A DNA stretch of 64,000 nucleotides, from positions 1-64,000 of the forward strand of contig QJNS01000031.1 in assembly GCA_004154925.1 (NCBI GenBank), read 5' to 3'. Shown here piece by piece: positions 1 through 13,000 of this stretch (position 1 is the stretch's first letter; each line of letters opens with the position of its first letter). Both the position numbers and the translations under genes were made by a program. Origin of the DNA: Monosporascus cannonballus (Eukaryota > Ascomycota > Sordariomycetes > Xylariales). The notes below the pieces were generated by a model. The model worked only from the letters and a program-made list of their open reading frames with translations, was not told where the DNA came from and searched no databases.

Positions 1-1540
1 TAGCCCCCCTAGCCGTACGCGTTCTTTTTCAAGGCTGATCCGAATTGACGAGTCTGCGAACGAAAAATTCGAAATATCGCTTCGACCGCTTCCCCAGCAA
101 GCCGCCGGTAAATCACTATTCGCCAAAATGCCCTACGACGACATTATCCGCGACGGCTTCATATGCGCGTTCGGCCGATTTTACGCGCAGGGTCGAATCG
201 AACGCATTAACGGGTCCCGCTTGAAAACCATTTTTCTGCCGCGACTGATTCCAGAAGCAAATAAGCTGCTCCGAGATTATTACGGCTTAGGCTTTATCCG
301 CGGTCAATTGTAACATTACGGCGTGGATTACGACGAAAAAAAACTTTCCGGGAACGGTACCCTATTGCTGAAAAAAGTGTTCCAGGTTAGCAAGGCAAAA
401 CACCTCGTTTGCGTTATTAATTCCGCTAAAGTCCTTAATTACTAACATGCATTATTTAATGCGATAAAGTGCCCGACCATATCGAGAAATTACGATCCTA
501 AATACATACGGAATAACTGGAAAAACGGTCCGAAAAAAAACTTTCGGACCATCCAAAATGGATTATGGAAAAGTACTTCGTTAATAATTTAGGTAAACCG
601 GATTTAACAAAGATAACCGAGGTCGTCGGTATTCCATATCCACATTCCAACGATTACCGTACAGGGCAATTTCGTAAAGCTGCCAGCCGAATCAATAATT
701 TACACCAAGCTACAGGATTAGGCTTAATACAAACCATTTACTTAGGCTGGGATCAGGACGCTATGGAAAAAGCGGCCAAAAATCACGGCGCCAAAAAAAT
801 ACAGGCAAACCAAGCCAAGGCAGATATACGAAAAGAAAAGCGAACCTCGAAATACGAAAAATATCTCGCCAACGTTAAAAAGCCTAAGTTCGGTCCTAAC
901 GCAGCTTCTCCTATAAGACAGTATATTATCGATTGCGAGGAAATCGAAAGTAACTAACCCGACCTAGCTAAAGATATAATATTGGCTATCCACGCAACCC
1001 TTACGTCCGGCATATACCAAGCCAGTTTCGATTTCGGCGTTATCGAAAGAATTATGATGCTAAGCTACGACGAAAATATTCTCGACCGATTTTATGCGCA
1101 ATAAGAGCATAACGACGATTCCGATAATAAGGACAATAACGAAGAAAATAGCCAAAATGAAAATACAGATAAGAAAATTACTATGGGCTCCAAAAGGAAG
1201 GTTACCGCTAGCAAGGCCAAGGCCACCAGCGGACAACCTCGCAGACGACCTCCCAAAAAGGCAAAGGCAGCCGGCGCTAGCAAGCTTAAAAAATATTTCC
1301 TGCGCCTAAAATCCAAAGATGCCGACATAGGGGAGGTCTATCCAAGGGCAGAGAAAGGGACGATTAAGTTCAGCGGATAGGATCTTTCGAGCTTTACCGG
1401 AAAAGCTAACATGGGTTGCATTGGCCGGGAAGTAATTTTTATAACGCGTAAGATATCTGCCGCATCACCGAACTTGCGGGATTTATGGAATAATTATTCC
1501 GAAGCTGCCTTTAAACGTACCCGAGTTGGTCGTTGGCGGT
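1..1540 (+). pseudogene. RIP-eroded copy of a conserved fungal protein gene (function unknown)
   Basis: Read in pieces on the plus strand, this stretch gives one continuous protein-like text broken by stops. An N-terminal block (128-313) begins MPYDDIIRDGFICAFGRFYA. A 130-residue open block (565-957) contains GIPYPHSNDYRTGQ, HQATGLGLIQ and YLGWDQD. After a stop come AKDIILAIHAT and ASFDFGVIERIMMLSYDE (about 960-1,080), an Asp/Glu/Asn-rich linker, a Lys/Arg-rich segment (1,183-1,310) and a C-terminal block ending with FTGKANMGCIG (about 1,390-1,420). I recall this layout from uncharacterised proteins of filamentous ascomycetes, but know no function. Several breaks are TAA or TAG where Gln or Trp would be expected, which fits CpA-to-TpA change. 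Because RIP acts on duplicated DNA, the gene was probably multicopy or part of a repeat. The 5' end may lie outside the window. Confidence 0.6.
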
Positions 1541-1620
1541 AGGTAATATATTGGAAAAGAATGTAAGTACCTTTGGCAAACCACCTTCCAGATAGCGAAA
1601 AAAGTACCATAACTATAATA

Positions 1621-2019
1621 TGTCAGTTATGTTTAGGATCGGTATCTCTTTCCTTAAATGAGGTTCACGTTCCTAAAGGTATATCCACTGCGCTTCTTCT
1701 GCCGTTAGAACCTCGAAATCATCCGTTTCCGTTATAACTGTCGTGCATTTCTTTAGGAGGTTTAACCGGCTATATCCAGACCAAGGATACTTAGTTACTC
1801 CTTGGTACCGCTACAGAGCGGTAAAATGGCCGTTGCCCTGGTATATTTAACGAAGGTTTAATAAGAGCTAGCGTCAAAATATTTTCTCCAGTAGGTATTT
1901 GGTAACAGCCACAATTTGAAACAAGAGACGGCTGCTGGTTAACGAGGAGGTAAATTATGAGACCTAATAGTATCCCGCCATAATGTGGGGCCTTATACTT
2001 TTCCATTTTAGGTTTGACA
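1621..2019 (-). mobile_element. LTR-like repeat, RIP-mutated copy
   Basis: The segment starts TGTCAG and ends TTTGACA on the plus strand, giving short TGTC/GACA terminal inversions like an LTR. Read on the minus strand, its first 60 bases (TGTCAAACCT, then AAGGCCCCACATTATGG, then GGTCT) match the plus-strand sequence starting at 51,130, with mostly transition differences. Flanking pentamers (TAATA left, TAAAT right) are similar but not identical, so a target duplication is only suggestive. The minus-strand 71-residue open stretch inside (1,791-2,006) is regarded as accidental. Confidence 0.45.
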
Positions 2020-2272
2020 TAAATTAAGCTAAGGAGATATTAATATATAATTAGAAAATGATCTTTCGCTTCTGCTGGACAGCTGAACTATGAGGCGATA
2101 GGGCTAACGCGTAAGGACCATCGGTTCCCCTGCTGCCGTTTCGGTTGCCCATCTTACGCCACGTGGCAATACGCATAGACAGAACCATAACGTCCCCTGC
2201 GACCTTGTGTTAACGTTCTTGGCTTTCTAACGTTAATCAGCTCCAAGCCGTCCCATACCATTACATACGACT

Positions 2273-2640
2273 ATGGCGCCGAATTTTGCTAACTCCCAGC
2301 ATAACCAGATCCGAGGCATAATTAAAGGTGGGTTTAAAAATGCTGCTATCGCCGACATCGTCCGCTGCAACATCCGATCCGTTAAACGAATACGATTAAA
2401 GCTTTAATATTTTGGCACTACCAGAGCCCCTCGAATAGGGTTGGACAACGTCGAATCATTACGCCTCCGATGTTATAAACGTTATTCGATTATTTCCTCG
2501 AAAAGCCCGATTTATATTAAGATAAAATGGCTATTTATGTATACGACAAGTTCGAGGTTTTCTTATTTACTTTTAATATTAATAGGGTTTTGCGACGATT
2601 AACGCATAATAATAGTAATCGCTTATAAACTTGCTAAAGT
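2273..2640 (+). pseudogene. DDE_3 / Tc1-mariner-like transposase, N-terminal remnant
   Basis: From an ATG at 2,273 the frame reads MAPNFANSQHNQIRGIIKGG, then NAAIADIVRCNIRSVKRIR. This is the helix-turn-helix start of the fungal IS630/Tc1-mariner transposases that carry a DDE_3 catalytic domain. Across a stop and small shifts it continues with YFGTTRAPR and a degenerate block that corresponds to the family segment about Leu-Glu-Lys-Pro-Asp-Leu-Tyr and Asp-Glu-Met-Ala. RIP-type TAA/TAG stops appear by 2,405. The catalytic DDE triad is not recognisable downstream, so the element is dead and only its 5' third can be read. Terminal repeats were not found by eye. Confidence 0.6.
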
Positions 2641-4419
2641 ATAGTTCGAAAGCTAATAAAGTAATTTTCGCAAATTTATATAAAGGTTTTGAAAATGTTT
2701 GTATTTATTTGCCCGTCTTCTTATCGCCGGCTTTCCAATTTAAACGGAAAATGCCAGGATTAATAATCGAAGAATTACTTGCCGTAAATACCCGCGAACT
2801 ATAATCGATTATTAACGAACCTTAAATAACTGCTATTTTCGAAAATTTATGTTAATTTGGGGAAATTCGAATCGAGATTACGACAGTTACCGAACAGCTA
2901 TAATAAACAGTTAATTAATTATTTCGTTTCCGAAAAAGGATATAAACAGAAAAATATTAATTATACTGGCTTATTATTTCGGATTTTGAAATTTATTAAG
3001 TAATAAATTTTGTATAATATTTATTATAAAAGGGAATTAATTACTTTTTAAGCTTTCGAATCTGCTTTTAGGTAAAATTAAATTCGGGATATCGATATTA
3101 AAAGGAATTCGTATAACGGATTCGACGAATGTAAAAAATTATATAAAATAAGCTTTATAACTTCGAATTTCCAAGATTCGTATAAGCCTTTGAAAATCGG
3201 CGAACCCGAACGTAAAGCTTTAAGGATAAATAATTATACGTCCATATAAAAGGTTAAGTTCCGAAATACCCAGGCTGAGACTTTACGGTTTTCCACTTTT
3301 ACCTTAAAAATCATATATAAGATGTGCTTTTTTAGTAAAGTATTAACTAAATTAATTAATATTATAAAGTTTGTAACAAACCGGGTAACGAGAAAACCCG
3401 GTTAAAGTTTATTATGTTATATTCCGTCCGGTATTATGTTAAAAACGTTTTTCGAAAAATAATTTGGCCTAAGATTAAGTTACGGCCAAAGTAAAATCAT
3501 AAATATACGAAATTACGGATGTAATTATATTAGACGATTAGGCAGCCTTTTTAATAACGTTATAAAGTAAGGAAATTTTCGGAATATTTTTTGTAATAAT
3601 ATTTAAAAGTTATGTTCGGAAATTATCGCCATACGCGATTCAGTAAACAAAAAACCCCGTGCTATAAGATTAACGACAGTATTCTTTAATATTAAATTAG
3701 GGGGAAAGTACGAGAAAAATTGGGATATGGTAGTAAAGGTTAATCAGGCCTTTTCCCGATGCGCAACCGTATTCCAGATTGGAAACCTTGTATCTTTATG
3801 CTGGATCGTATTATACTTTACCGCGGACCCCATTAAATCTAACGATATACCAATAATGTACCGGCGATGTTAAATAAAGTCCGTTTCGCTTTTACTAAGT
3901 AATGCGAAACCTTATAATACGGTTCGATATAAAAAAACGGTAAAAAATAAGAAATGGAAGAAATTTTAAAATTGAAATAGCGGAACGACTTAATAAGGGC
4001 TGGGATATTACCCCCGGCTAACTTTTTACGGGGTGGATTATTAAGTTTAAAATAAAGGTGGTATTAATAATTAAAAGCATAATTTCGATTTATTTTTTAA
4101 TGGGATTAACTTATTCGGGCTTTTATCTTTTTTTTATTTTTAGTTTTTCGACCCGACGGTTTGGTTTCTTTTTACTTACTGGCGTTAGCCGGCGATTTTT
4201 CCAATAATATTAACGCGTTTAAAAAATGAAGAAATTAGTTGACGGAAGTATAGCTAGTTACGGATAAAGGTGGTATTAACTATGGATTATATAGGAATGA
4301 CGATAGCAGGAAGCTAGTTAAAGAGGTTTTTACTGGTTTGCCGGTGCGCCAAATAACGATATCGAGAGATGCATTAATTTCTGCTCTTTTTTAATGCCTG
4401 TATCCTGTTGCTAAAAGTT
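2641..4419. other. RIP-mutated AT-rich DNA, content not identified
   Basis: AT-rich, stop-dense sequence following the transposase remnant. It may include the rest of that element. Short protein-like patches occur (for example around 2,750-2,830) but none can be assigned. No intact gene is visible. Confidence 0.6.
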
Positions 4420-4770
4420 GTAGGCCGCGGCCGTTTGGTAGGCTAGCGGCTTTTGGGCTGTTGGCAGATTTAATGGGCTGTCAACAACTTTTGTTGCTGT
4501 TAGCGGCTTCGGGCTGTTGGCAGCTCTTTGTTGCTGCTAGCGGCTAGCGGTGCTGTTGGCAGCTGTAAGGCTGTTGACAGCTTTGGGGCTGCTGGCAGCT
4601 TTTGCTAGGCTATTAGTAACTTTAGTGGGCTGTTGGCAGCTAATGGGGGCTGTTTGTTGCTGCTTTAGGGCTGTTGGCAGCTGTAGAGCTGCTGGCAGCT
4701 TTTGTCGCTGCTAGGAACTTCTGGTAAGTTGTCAACAGCTTTTTGTTGCTGCTAGCGGCTTCTGGGCTGT
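4420..4770. repeat. GC-richer minisatellite built on GCTGTTGGCAGC hairpin units
   Basis: An island of G/C/T-rich sequence inside AT-rich DNA. The core GCTGTTGGCAG occurs five times, with close variants GCTGTTGACAGC, GCTGCTGGCAGC (twice), GCTGTTGATAG and inverted forms such as TTGTCAACAGC. Between them recur TTGTTGCTGCTAGCGGCTT-type blocks. The core is self-complementary at its ends (GCTG...CAGC), so each unit can fold into a small hairpin. Spacing is irregular. There is no open reading frame of note. Confidence 0.7.
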
Positions 4771-5690
4771 TGATAGTTTTACTAAATGTTACTTAGATAA
4801 AAGGCAAAGGTTGTAACGGAAAACATTACGTAGGCCCTTAAAAATATAAGGGGCGAATTAAAGAATATTAAGTTAACAATTTAAGAATTCTTTACGGGAA
4901 TATAATAAAGCAAAATAAGCTATACCAAAAGCGACGGAAATATCCCGTCGTATTTTAAATAACCGGTTTTGTACGTTTGCGGCGGTTAACCCATTACTTA
5001 TATATTAAATTTGGCCTATCCGTTATTCACGAAGGCGGAAAATCTAAACGGATATAAATATTATTCGAACCTGGGAATTTCGTTTAATAATAATTTGGAA
5101 TTAAATAATTAAAAACTTATTTAAATAATTAAAACGTAAATTTATTTAACAGAATTTAAAAAATAAATACTTAAATATAAAAAACGCAAAATATTAAATA
5201 TAAATTATCGTATTGCCTTAACCCCGTAATTAAACGGGACGGACCTTTACTTAGGCGGAATTCCCGCGAAATTAGGCGTTAAAATACCTAAAGCTACGGT
5301 TAAGTAATTTTATACCGGGAATATTCGAATATTATTCAGAAAAAAAGTTATTAAGTTATAAGTTAAGAAAGCTTTATCGATTTTCGGTTGCAAGTCCTTT
5401 ATTAACAAAAACGGTTAAGTTACAAAAACGGTTTATTCGAAATTTTATTCAAAATTATGGACTTAATAAAACTAAGATATTAAAACGTCGAAAAATGATA
5501 ATTATGGAATTGGATAACTTTAATTATAAGGAATAAATAAATATATGTAGATATAATTTATTAAATGAACTTTTTTTATACTTAACCGAATAACTTAACC
5601 GAATATATACGTAATATCTTAAGCGAAGCGAAAATTTTGTCCAAAATGTATTAATCTATATATGGATCGGTTTATATCCATACCAAATGG
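4771..5690. other. RIP-mutated AT-rich DNA, content not identified
   Basis: AT-rich sequence with dense stops in all frames. A patch near 5,380-5,510 reads as basic protein-like text, but no family could be assigned. Confidence 0.5.
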
Positions 5691-6033
5691 ACCAGTACGG
5701 ATTTGGACCAATTGTGTAAAAGCGGTGTAATTAATATAAAAATGGACCAGTACGGCTTGGAGCCAGAATTAATATAAGAACGAAACCAGTACGGGATCTA
5801 AACTAATACAAATTAAATTACTTCCACTAATATAACTCCGATACCAGTACGGCTTATAAATCTGTACCAGTACATATTTGAACCAGTAAACCCTGGGACT
5901 AGATAATTCCGATACCAGTACGGTTTGGGCCCAGTACTAGTACAGACTTAAACCAGTCCGGTTTATGGTCCCGTATTAATACGGACTTAAATCGGTACCG
6001 GATCTAATTAATATAAATTTAAACCAGTACTTT
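5691..6033. repeat. Interspersed short repeat cluster, consensus ACCAGTACGG
   Basis: Within about 340 bp the decamer ACCAGTACGG occurs five times exactly, with at least four variants (ACCAGTACAT, CCAGTACTAGTAC, ACCAGTCCGG, ACCAGTACTT). TTAATATAA or CTAATATAA recurs between copies. Spacing is irregular, roughly 25-75 bp. It could be a decayed minisatellite or a reiterated protein-binding module of a dead element. Confidence 0.65.
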
Positions 6034-6781
6034 TTCCGTAAAAACCGGATTAATCGCTTATGCGGTTTTCGGACGATATATAAAATCGGACGTAATGGCA
6101 TAATGGCTCGTACGAAATCGTCCGCTGCAGTTAATCGGGCCAACTAAGCGGGTATAAATATATTTACTAAAAATAATTTGAGGTGGGTCGGCGGTGGTTC
6201 TTTTTTTTTCCTTATTCCTATTACATAATCGAACAACCAAAAATAGATGTTCGAAATCTAAAATTAAACCCGCCTGGAAATAAATACCCTAATAAATAAA
6301 TATAAAATCCGAAAATAAAAACTGAAAATATATAATTTCGAAGGCAGGAATAAAAATACCTATCGATAATAATGGCCTATTAAAAAAGTTATTTTTGCGT
6401 AAATATAAAAAATAAAATATCTGGCTAAAAGGTTCTTTATATAAAAAGGAACATATAATAATTTATGATAATTTCCTGGAACGTAATTGGTAAAGGGATG
6501 TTCCGGACGTTTATTATTTTTCGTCATTATAAACAAACGTAAGTAAAGTGCTATTAATAGGGTGTCAAAATAATGATTTTTCGGAAAAAGCTCCTAAAAG
6601 ATTTTTTGAATTAAAGTAAAGGGGCAAAACGAAAAGGGAAACGTAAAGGATAAAAAAAAGATTTTTTATAAAACCGGAGCTTATAAGAAAAATCTCGTAA
6701 AAAAGTTTATTTTTAACATTATTTAAATTAAATTTAAGAAATACCTCGTAAAAAATGCCTCGTAAAAAATATTTCGTAAAA

Positions 6782-7025
6782 GAAACTTCGTAAAAGATCT
6801 TATATCTTACGAACTTATTATTTTTATAATATTTCTTTTTTGTTAATAAATTTTGCAAAAGAAATTTCGTAAAGGGTTTTATATTTTACGAACCTATAAT
6901 TTTTGTAATATTTCTTTTTCTTTAGTTAATTTCGTAAGAAATATCTTTTACGATATTATATATTTTACGAATTTTAAATTTTTAAGAATTTTTTCTTTTA
7001 TAATCTAATTTCGCAAGAAAAAGTT
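6782..7025. repeat. Tandem repeat, about 78-bp unit, three copies
   Basis: Units begin at 6,782, 6,861 and 6,938 (GAAACTTCG, GAAATTTCG, GAAATATC), with the next unit start at 7,017, giving periods of 79, 77 and 79 bp. Each unit holds a TTTTACGAA-type motif, a TTTTTATAATATTTCTTTTT-type run and ends near TTTCGTAA or TTTTGCAA. TCGTAAAA motifs continue upstream to about 6,690. The minus-strand ORF at 6,565-6,858 simply follows the repeat composition. Confidence 0.6.
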
Positions 7026-10000
7026 TTTATTTATATTAACATATTAGGTACCGTAATATGGGCGAGGTTTATTATACAGAAAATTAAGCTGTTCGGCGAG
7101 CACAGCTATACGCCAAAGTATTAACCGATATAAAATTATTATGCTAAAGTATTAAAATAAGAATAAAGAATGCGATATGGATAAAGTATTCGTATAGGCC
7201 TTATAAGCGGAAAGGTAACTTTACTTAGCCGCGTTTTTTCGAACTTCCGAAAGATCTCGTTCGAAAAAATCTTATGTTATAATGGATAATACGTAAGATA
7301 TTTTGGTTCCCTAAGTAGTAGGGAAAGGATTTTGTTTTAAAAGGGTTATTAAGGATATTACCTTTATTAATTACTTTAGTTTTTCCCATAACGGTATTAT
7401 TATAATATTATGTGCTTAACTTTTCGATTCGACGAATAAAAAATAAATTACTTCGAAAATATCGTTTTAATTTCGGTTAAGAACTTATAAATATTAACTA
7501 TATCTTATATAGGTACATCTCCGAATTAATATTATTAAAGTTAATTTTTCGTACGGATTTTTGGCTTATTATCTTTTAATGCTTTAATATATTATTATTT
7601 ATCGAAAGGTAATTAGCGATTATATTATTTAACCGAATTACTATTGTTTTTGATTTTTAATAAATTAATATAATTTAAAAAGTATTAATACGTAATTTCC
7701 AAAATAAATAATTACAAATCTAAAAAAAATTTATATTAAACGTTTACGTAATTAATTAAAATAAAGGCGATTTTCGGAAAATAAGGGAAATATAGGAAAT
7801 AAAAAAATTATTATAACTTTTGGCAAAAGTATGGCGATTATTTACGAAAATACCAAAAGACGTATTTAACTTTAGTAAACGCCTAAGCAGGAATAACAAT
7901 ATTAATTCAGAAATTCCCGGTATTGGCGGCCACTTATTAAAATTCAAATCTTTTAATATCTCGGCGATAAGGGCGTTTACGATAAAAAATAACTTAAGCA
8001 AAAAGATATATAATTTATATTAATTAATATAATATAACGGGGCTAATTAATTTCGTATAATTATTTAATTCGTTTTTTCGTTTTCCGATATTAATATTAT
8101 TAATTATATCAAATTACCGCCATAATCGTTCGCAGCATTATATCGTTATCCGATAGTACTTGCGAAAACCCATCTTAACGTCTAATTATTTTCTTAAATA
8201 CGGCGGCCATATCTTACGGATCGTTTTTAAAAATTTTTATTTATCTCGGCCCGAAAATATATATATCGGCTATAAAGTCTAGATACAGGCGAAAAATAAC
8301 GAAGATAAAACTTAGGCATTCCGTAATTACTGCGAATAAAATTTATTCCTTTCGAAAAATTCCACAAATGCGGAAATATTTTGCTTTAGCGGCAACTTTT
8401 ATTTAATCGAAAAAATACTTTCTGTTTGCGTTTTCTGTTATAAAGACGCTAATATCGGTATTAATGCAAACCCGGTATACAAATTCGTCGATTAACAAAC
8501 CTATAAGTTATTAGAACGTATTAAAACTAAGTAACAAAGTATTATTAAAATAAAAACCCAGATATATTAATATATAAAACAAACGGAATGGCGCAAAAAT
8601 AAGGAAAATATTAATAAGTCGAAACAAATAATATAGCCCTTAATCAAATTTTTCTAAAATAAAACGTATTCGATATTAATAGTATTATAAGGGTGGTATT
8701 AAAAAGTAATATAACTAAGGTCGTAAAATTATATATATTGTTACAACGCCGTAATTTGTACAGTACCGATCGCCTACTTGGTCGTCATTATGCTTTATAA
8801 TGCAAATAAATAATGAAAAAATCCGGAACAGAGGTATATAAAATGGAAAAGCTGGGCGCGGATAAGCTTTAATTCGTCCTAGATAACTAATTGCAGGGTG
8901 GAAAGGGTAATAATGATAAATTAAGGTTAAAATTGCGAATTAAAAACGACGTACTGTAAGCAAAAAGGAATTTGGGCCTCGGACCTTAAGAATTCATAAG
9001 GACGAATAATACGGCGGAAACCTATACCGCTTTCTTAGGTTAGTATAGCAGAATTTTCTTACCGCTTTCCTACTTATGCCTTATCGCTTAAAATAGTTAT
9101 AAATCGTTTCCGAAAAAAGATTTGATAATTTAATAAAGTTATAGGGCGGTTACGTAATTTCGGCAATTAAGGTCAATTTTCTTATAGCTAATATTAGTAC
9201 GTATACCGAGATTATAACAGATTACGTTAAGATAATATATAATATAACCCCGTAATTCTTAAATTTAGTATTAACTTGTTTAAAACCCTTATAAGAAATT
9301 TACAGCGATTATTAAACTTAGGTAATAAATTAACGTTTAATATGAAGTATTACGGATTATATAATCGGTATTTTTTAACCTAGGCGGCTTTCTAACAGCA
9401 TTTACAAACCTTAAGCAATTATATCTACAATTATTCGCGGTATTAAAGATATTTGACTTTTCGTTTATTAAACAATAGTATATCCTCAATTTTTCCAGTT
9501 ATTATATTTATACAAATTGCCTTTAAAAGCCGGATTTTAATACGTTAAAATAATTTGCTTAATACAACGTATCCAAATATAATATATGCCGGATCTGCCG
9601 AAATTATTTCGAATCTCCTTTTAATCTTAGAAACGTTCGTTTTCTTATATATTTTAATTATTTTAATAATTAACTTATTTTAATATTACAAAACCCATAC
9701 CGAAAGAATTACGGAATATTTCGGATATACGAAATGTTTTTGCTTACCTTTTGCGATAATATTATATTTCGAAGCCGGAACCTGTAAATCGAAAATTAAT
9801 AACGATATTGTTATTAAGGTTATATTTAATTATTATTAATTTGGAAGTTATACTTGTTATAAGCAGGACTTTAATTTCTAATACCCGACGTATAAAACGC
9901 CGTTCTCTTTTATAAACGCCTTTTTTCAGTACGTCGAGAACAATTATTATAATAAAGATTTAAGAAAAAAAGGACAACTATTAAGAAACTTTCCAAATTA

Positions 10001-13000
10001 TTTATAATTACGAATAAATTAAAAAAATTAAATAATTAATTTTGCCATAAACCATTTTTATTAATGGTCTTATTAGCCTTATACGTTTTTAAACGAACCA
10101 TTTTATCCCGCTATAAATTTTAATTTTTTATTTAATTCAAAACGGATTTCAACTTTAGGTACTTATCCGCTAGCACCTTTCTAAAACGAAACCGTTATTG
10201 GCTTTTAGGCGTAAACGAATTAATAAACGTAACTTATTAAAGGTAAATAAATTATCCGGAGAAGTTATTCGGATAAATATTTTCAAAATGCCGTTACCAA
10301 AATTAGAAAAAAACTGGAAACTTTCGAGACTTGGGTAAAGTAAAAAATTAACCGAAATTGAACAAAAAGTTATTGATCTTTATAATAGGTATATTAGCCC
10401 TTTATATACGAATCCTTTATATCTGCTTATTTTTTTCGACCATATTCGAAAAAAAAAGATTTTGTAATAAAATTAACGACCAATATCTGGAATTTACAGG
10501 CTTGGACATCTTTAATGCAGGACTGTTACGATCTTGTCCACCGTGGCAGCTTTTATACAGCTATAAGCACCAGGTTGATCAGGTAAACCTCTGTACATTG
10601 TTTCTAAAATGATCTAGGTGGTCTAGTTTTACTCCCTTTTTATATTTAGAATGTTCGCAGTACACTAATTTCTTGCGTTCCTCCATCTTTCATAAATGCT
10701 AACGGGCAAAGTGATCGTTTATTACGGCCGGTCGACAGTACGGGAACGTCTTTTCCTCGTAGGATATCCTTTAAATTTATAAAACAAAGACTAAACGTAG
10801 CCGTTTTTGTAAAATCGAATCGTAATGCAAAAAAATAAAACATCTTAATAAAAACGCAGTTTGGAGATAATTATAATACTTAATCCTTTTATCGTTTCTT
10901 TATTTAGCTTTTACTATCCGATAGTGTTTTGTCTTGCGAAATCGCCTTTGCCTTATTTACTTTAACGACTGCAAGGTGATACCATAAATCCTTTAAATAT
11001 GGCTCCGGAAATCGTCCAAATATTTGAATTTGAGGTTTTTGTACTTAAAATGTTTACATCGGATTTTTTCACCGTACTGTTTAGCCCGTTCGCGCCCGAC
11101 TAGATAATGGTCATCGAAATAGTTATTGATAATAATAGGACGGCAGTATGAAAAGGCCCGTTCCTTAAGAAAGAGTCGCTTATTACTAATATAATCGGGA
11201 CATTACGTTACTTCTATGAAAAAAGGGAATTGGTCGGGGCTAGGTATAATTTTTGTTTCGAATAACTCAGATTTGACGGGCAGGCAGATTTTTTTCTTAT
11301 CGTAAAAAGTTATTATAAGATCGATAATCTTAATTTTTCGTTAGAAAATTTCGTTTTTAATTAAGTTATTAAGCTAGTAACAAATAATATCAGCCAATTT
11401 AACGCGTTTTAAAATGGTAATATTAATAATAGACTTCGTATATTCTTTTTTTTCTCCTTATATTTACCTTTTAATATCCCAAATCGGGCTGTTATAAAAA
11501 TAATGTTTGCGGTATTTTTTAATAACCTGCCTTTTACGTTACGTACGCTTTATACAGATTTTATTAATAAGTTTCCGAATTTTTTCTTTTTTTTATAGCT
11601 TTCGATTCGGTATTTGCTTTACTTAAGTTATATGCGTTATTTTTTAAGTTCGATAATTTTCGGGTCCAGTGGAAAGTTTGCCCATATTTTTTCGGGTACT
11701 ATGTCCGAAATAGTTCGAAGATTACGCGTAAGGTTTACGTACGCGAATAATCGAAATAGTTAACTTTTTTTTTCCTTTAGAAAAACGTTTTAAAGGTTAA
11801 AATTGGCGATCTGATTTAGGTAAACATAGTAAAATATTATAAATTAAGGGTTATGGCGCATTATTTAGTTACGTATAAAATTTAGCGCATTTTCTAAAAG
11901 TGAAATTCGGTTAATATGGTTCTTAAATCTGTATAAATATTGGCCATTTTTGCCATTTTATTTTAGATAAAAAAAAGTACGAAATGTACCGTTAATAGCA
12001 TTCGCGGCGCCTTTTCTAGCAAATCTAGGTATCTATTTTTTTCGTATCCTAAATCGAGACTTTGCTGGCCAATATCGTTTCAAAGTTTGGAATATAATAT
12101 GGTCTTAATTTTAAAAAATGACGTCTTACGATATTAATAAAAAACCGGGGTCTTTAATTTAGATTTCCTTTATCGGAACGGAATATATTGCTTGAATTTC
12201 GATAGTTTCAATCTAAATACGATAAATACGTTCGTTAAGTTCGGCGTATCAAATACGTTATTATGTAAGGCGAAAGCGAAAATCGTAAAAATAATACAGA
12301 AAAAAAGTTTTTTAATAAAGGTGAAATAAAAGATAATGTTAAATAAATATTATTAATTTAAATAACGTTTAATATTTGGTATCCGAAATAAATTATAATA
12401 AAAACGTACGGCTTAAGTGTGTTATTAATTTCTTTATAATAAATAAATTTAATAATTATGGCCGGTATATACCGTTTAATAATAGGATGCCGTACAATTA
12501 TTATTTAAATATTTTCGTAATAAAAGGCCTTAAAACGTTCGCGTTTTATAATTTTTTAAGAAAAATAGCTTTAAAATAATTTAAAACTTTTATCCAGCAG
12601 CGACGCTTAATTTCTATTGTCGTTCGACGAAAAGGATTAAATAACCTTACGATTAAAAAGTTTTTCGATAAAATTATTTTTTAATTTTTTCCGTTCGTTA
12701 TTTACAAGTTCCGCGGGTCGCGCTCCGGTAAAACATAAGATTTGGTAATAAGTAGCTAATTAAATATAGTATTATTTATGGGAGAATATATTCGTATTAT
12801 ATGCGATATTAAATTTTAAAATAACTTGTAAATTATTTACGTTAAATATCGGCTTATTATCGATATTTGGTAATCGGTAGCCAAAATGAAAAATCAAAAC
12901 GTATTTATAATATTGGCTATATGTTAAAAGAGTTTACGGTTCGGATCGGATAATTAATTAATTATGTCGATACGCTAAGATCGATAAATCTTTTACGTAC

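Noticed and set aside
4420..4770. CRISPR-like array
   Set aside because: Units are irregular, hairpin-like and in both orientations, without unique spacers, and the genome is fungal.
6565..6858. 97-codon minus-strand ORF rich in Phe, Tyr, Asn and Lys
   Set aside because: Follows the composition of the TCGTAAAA repeat region.
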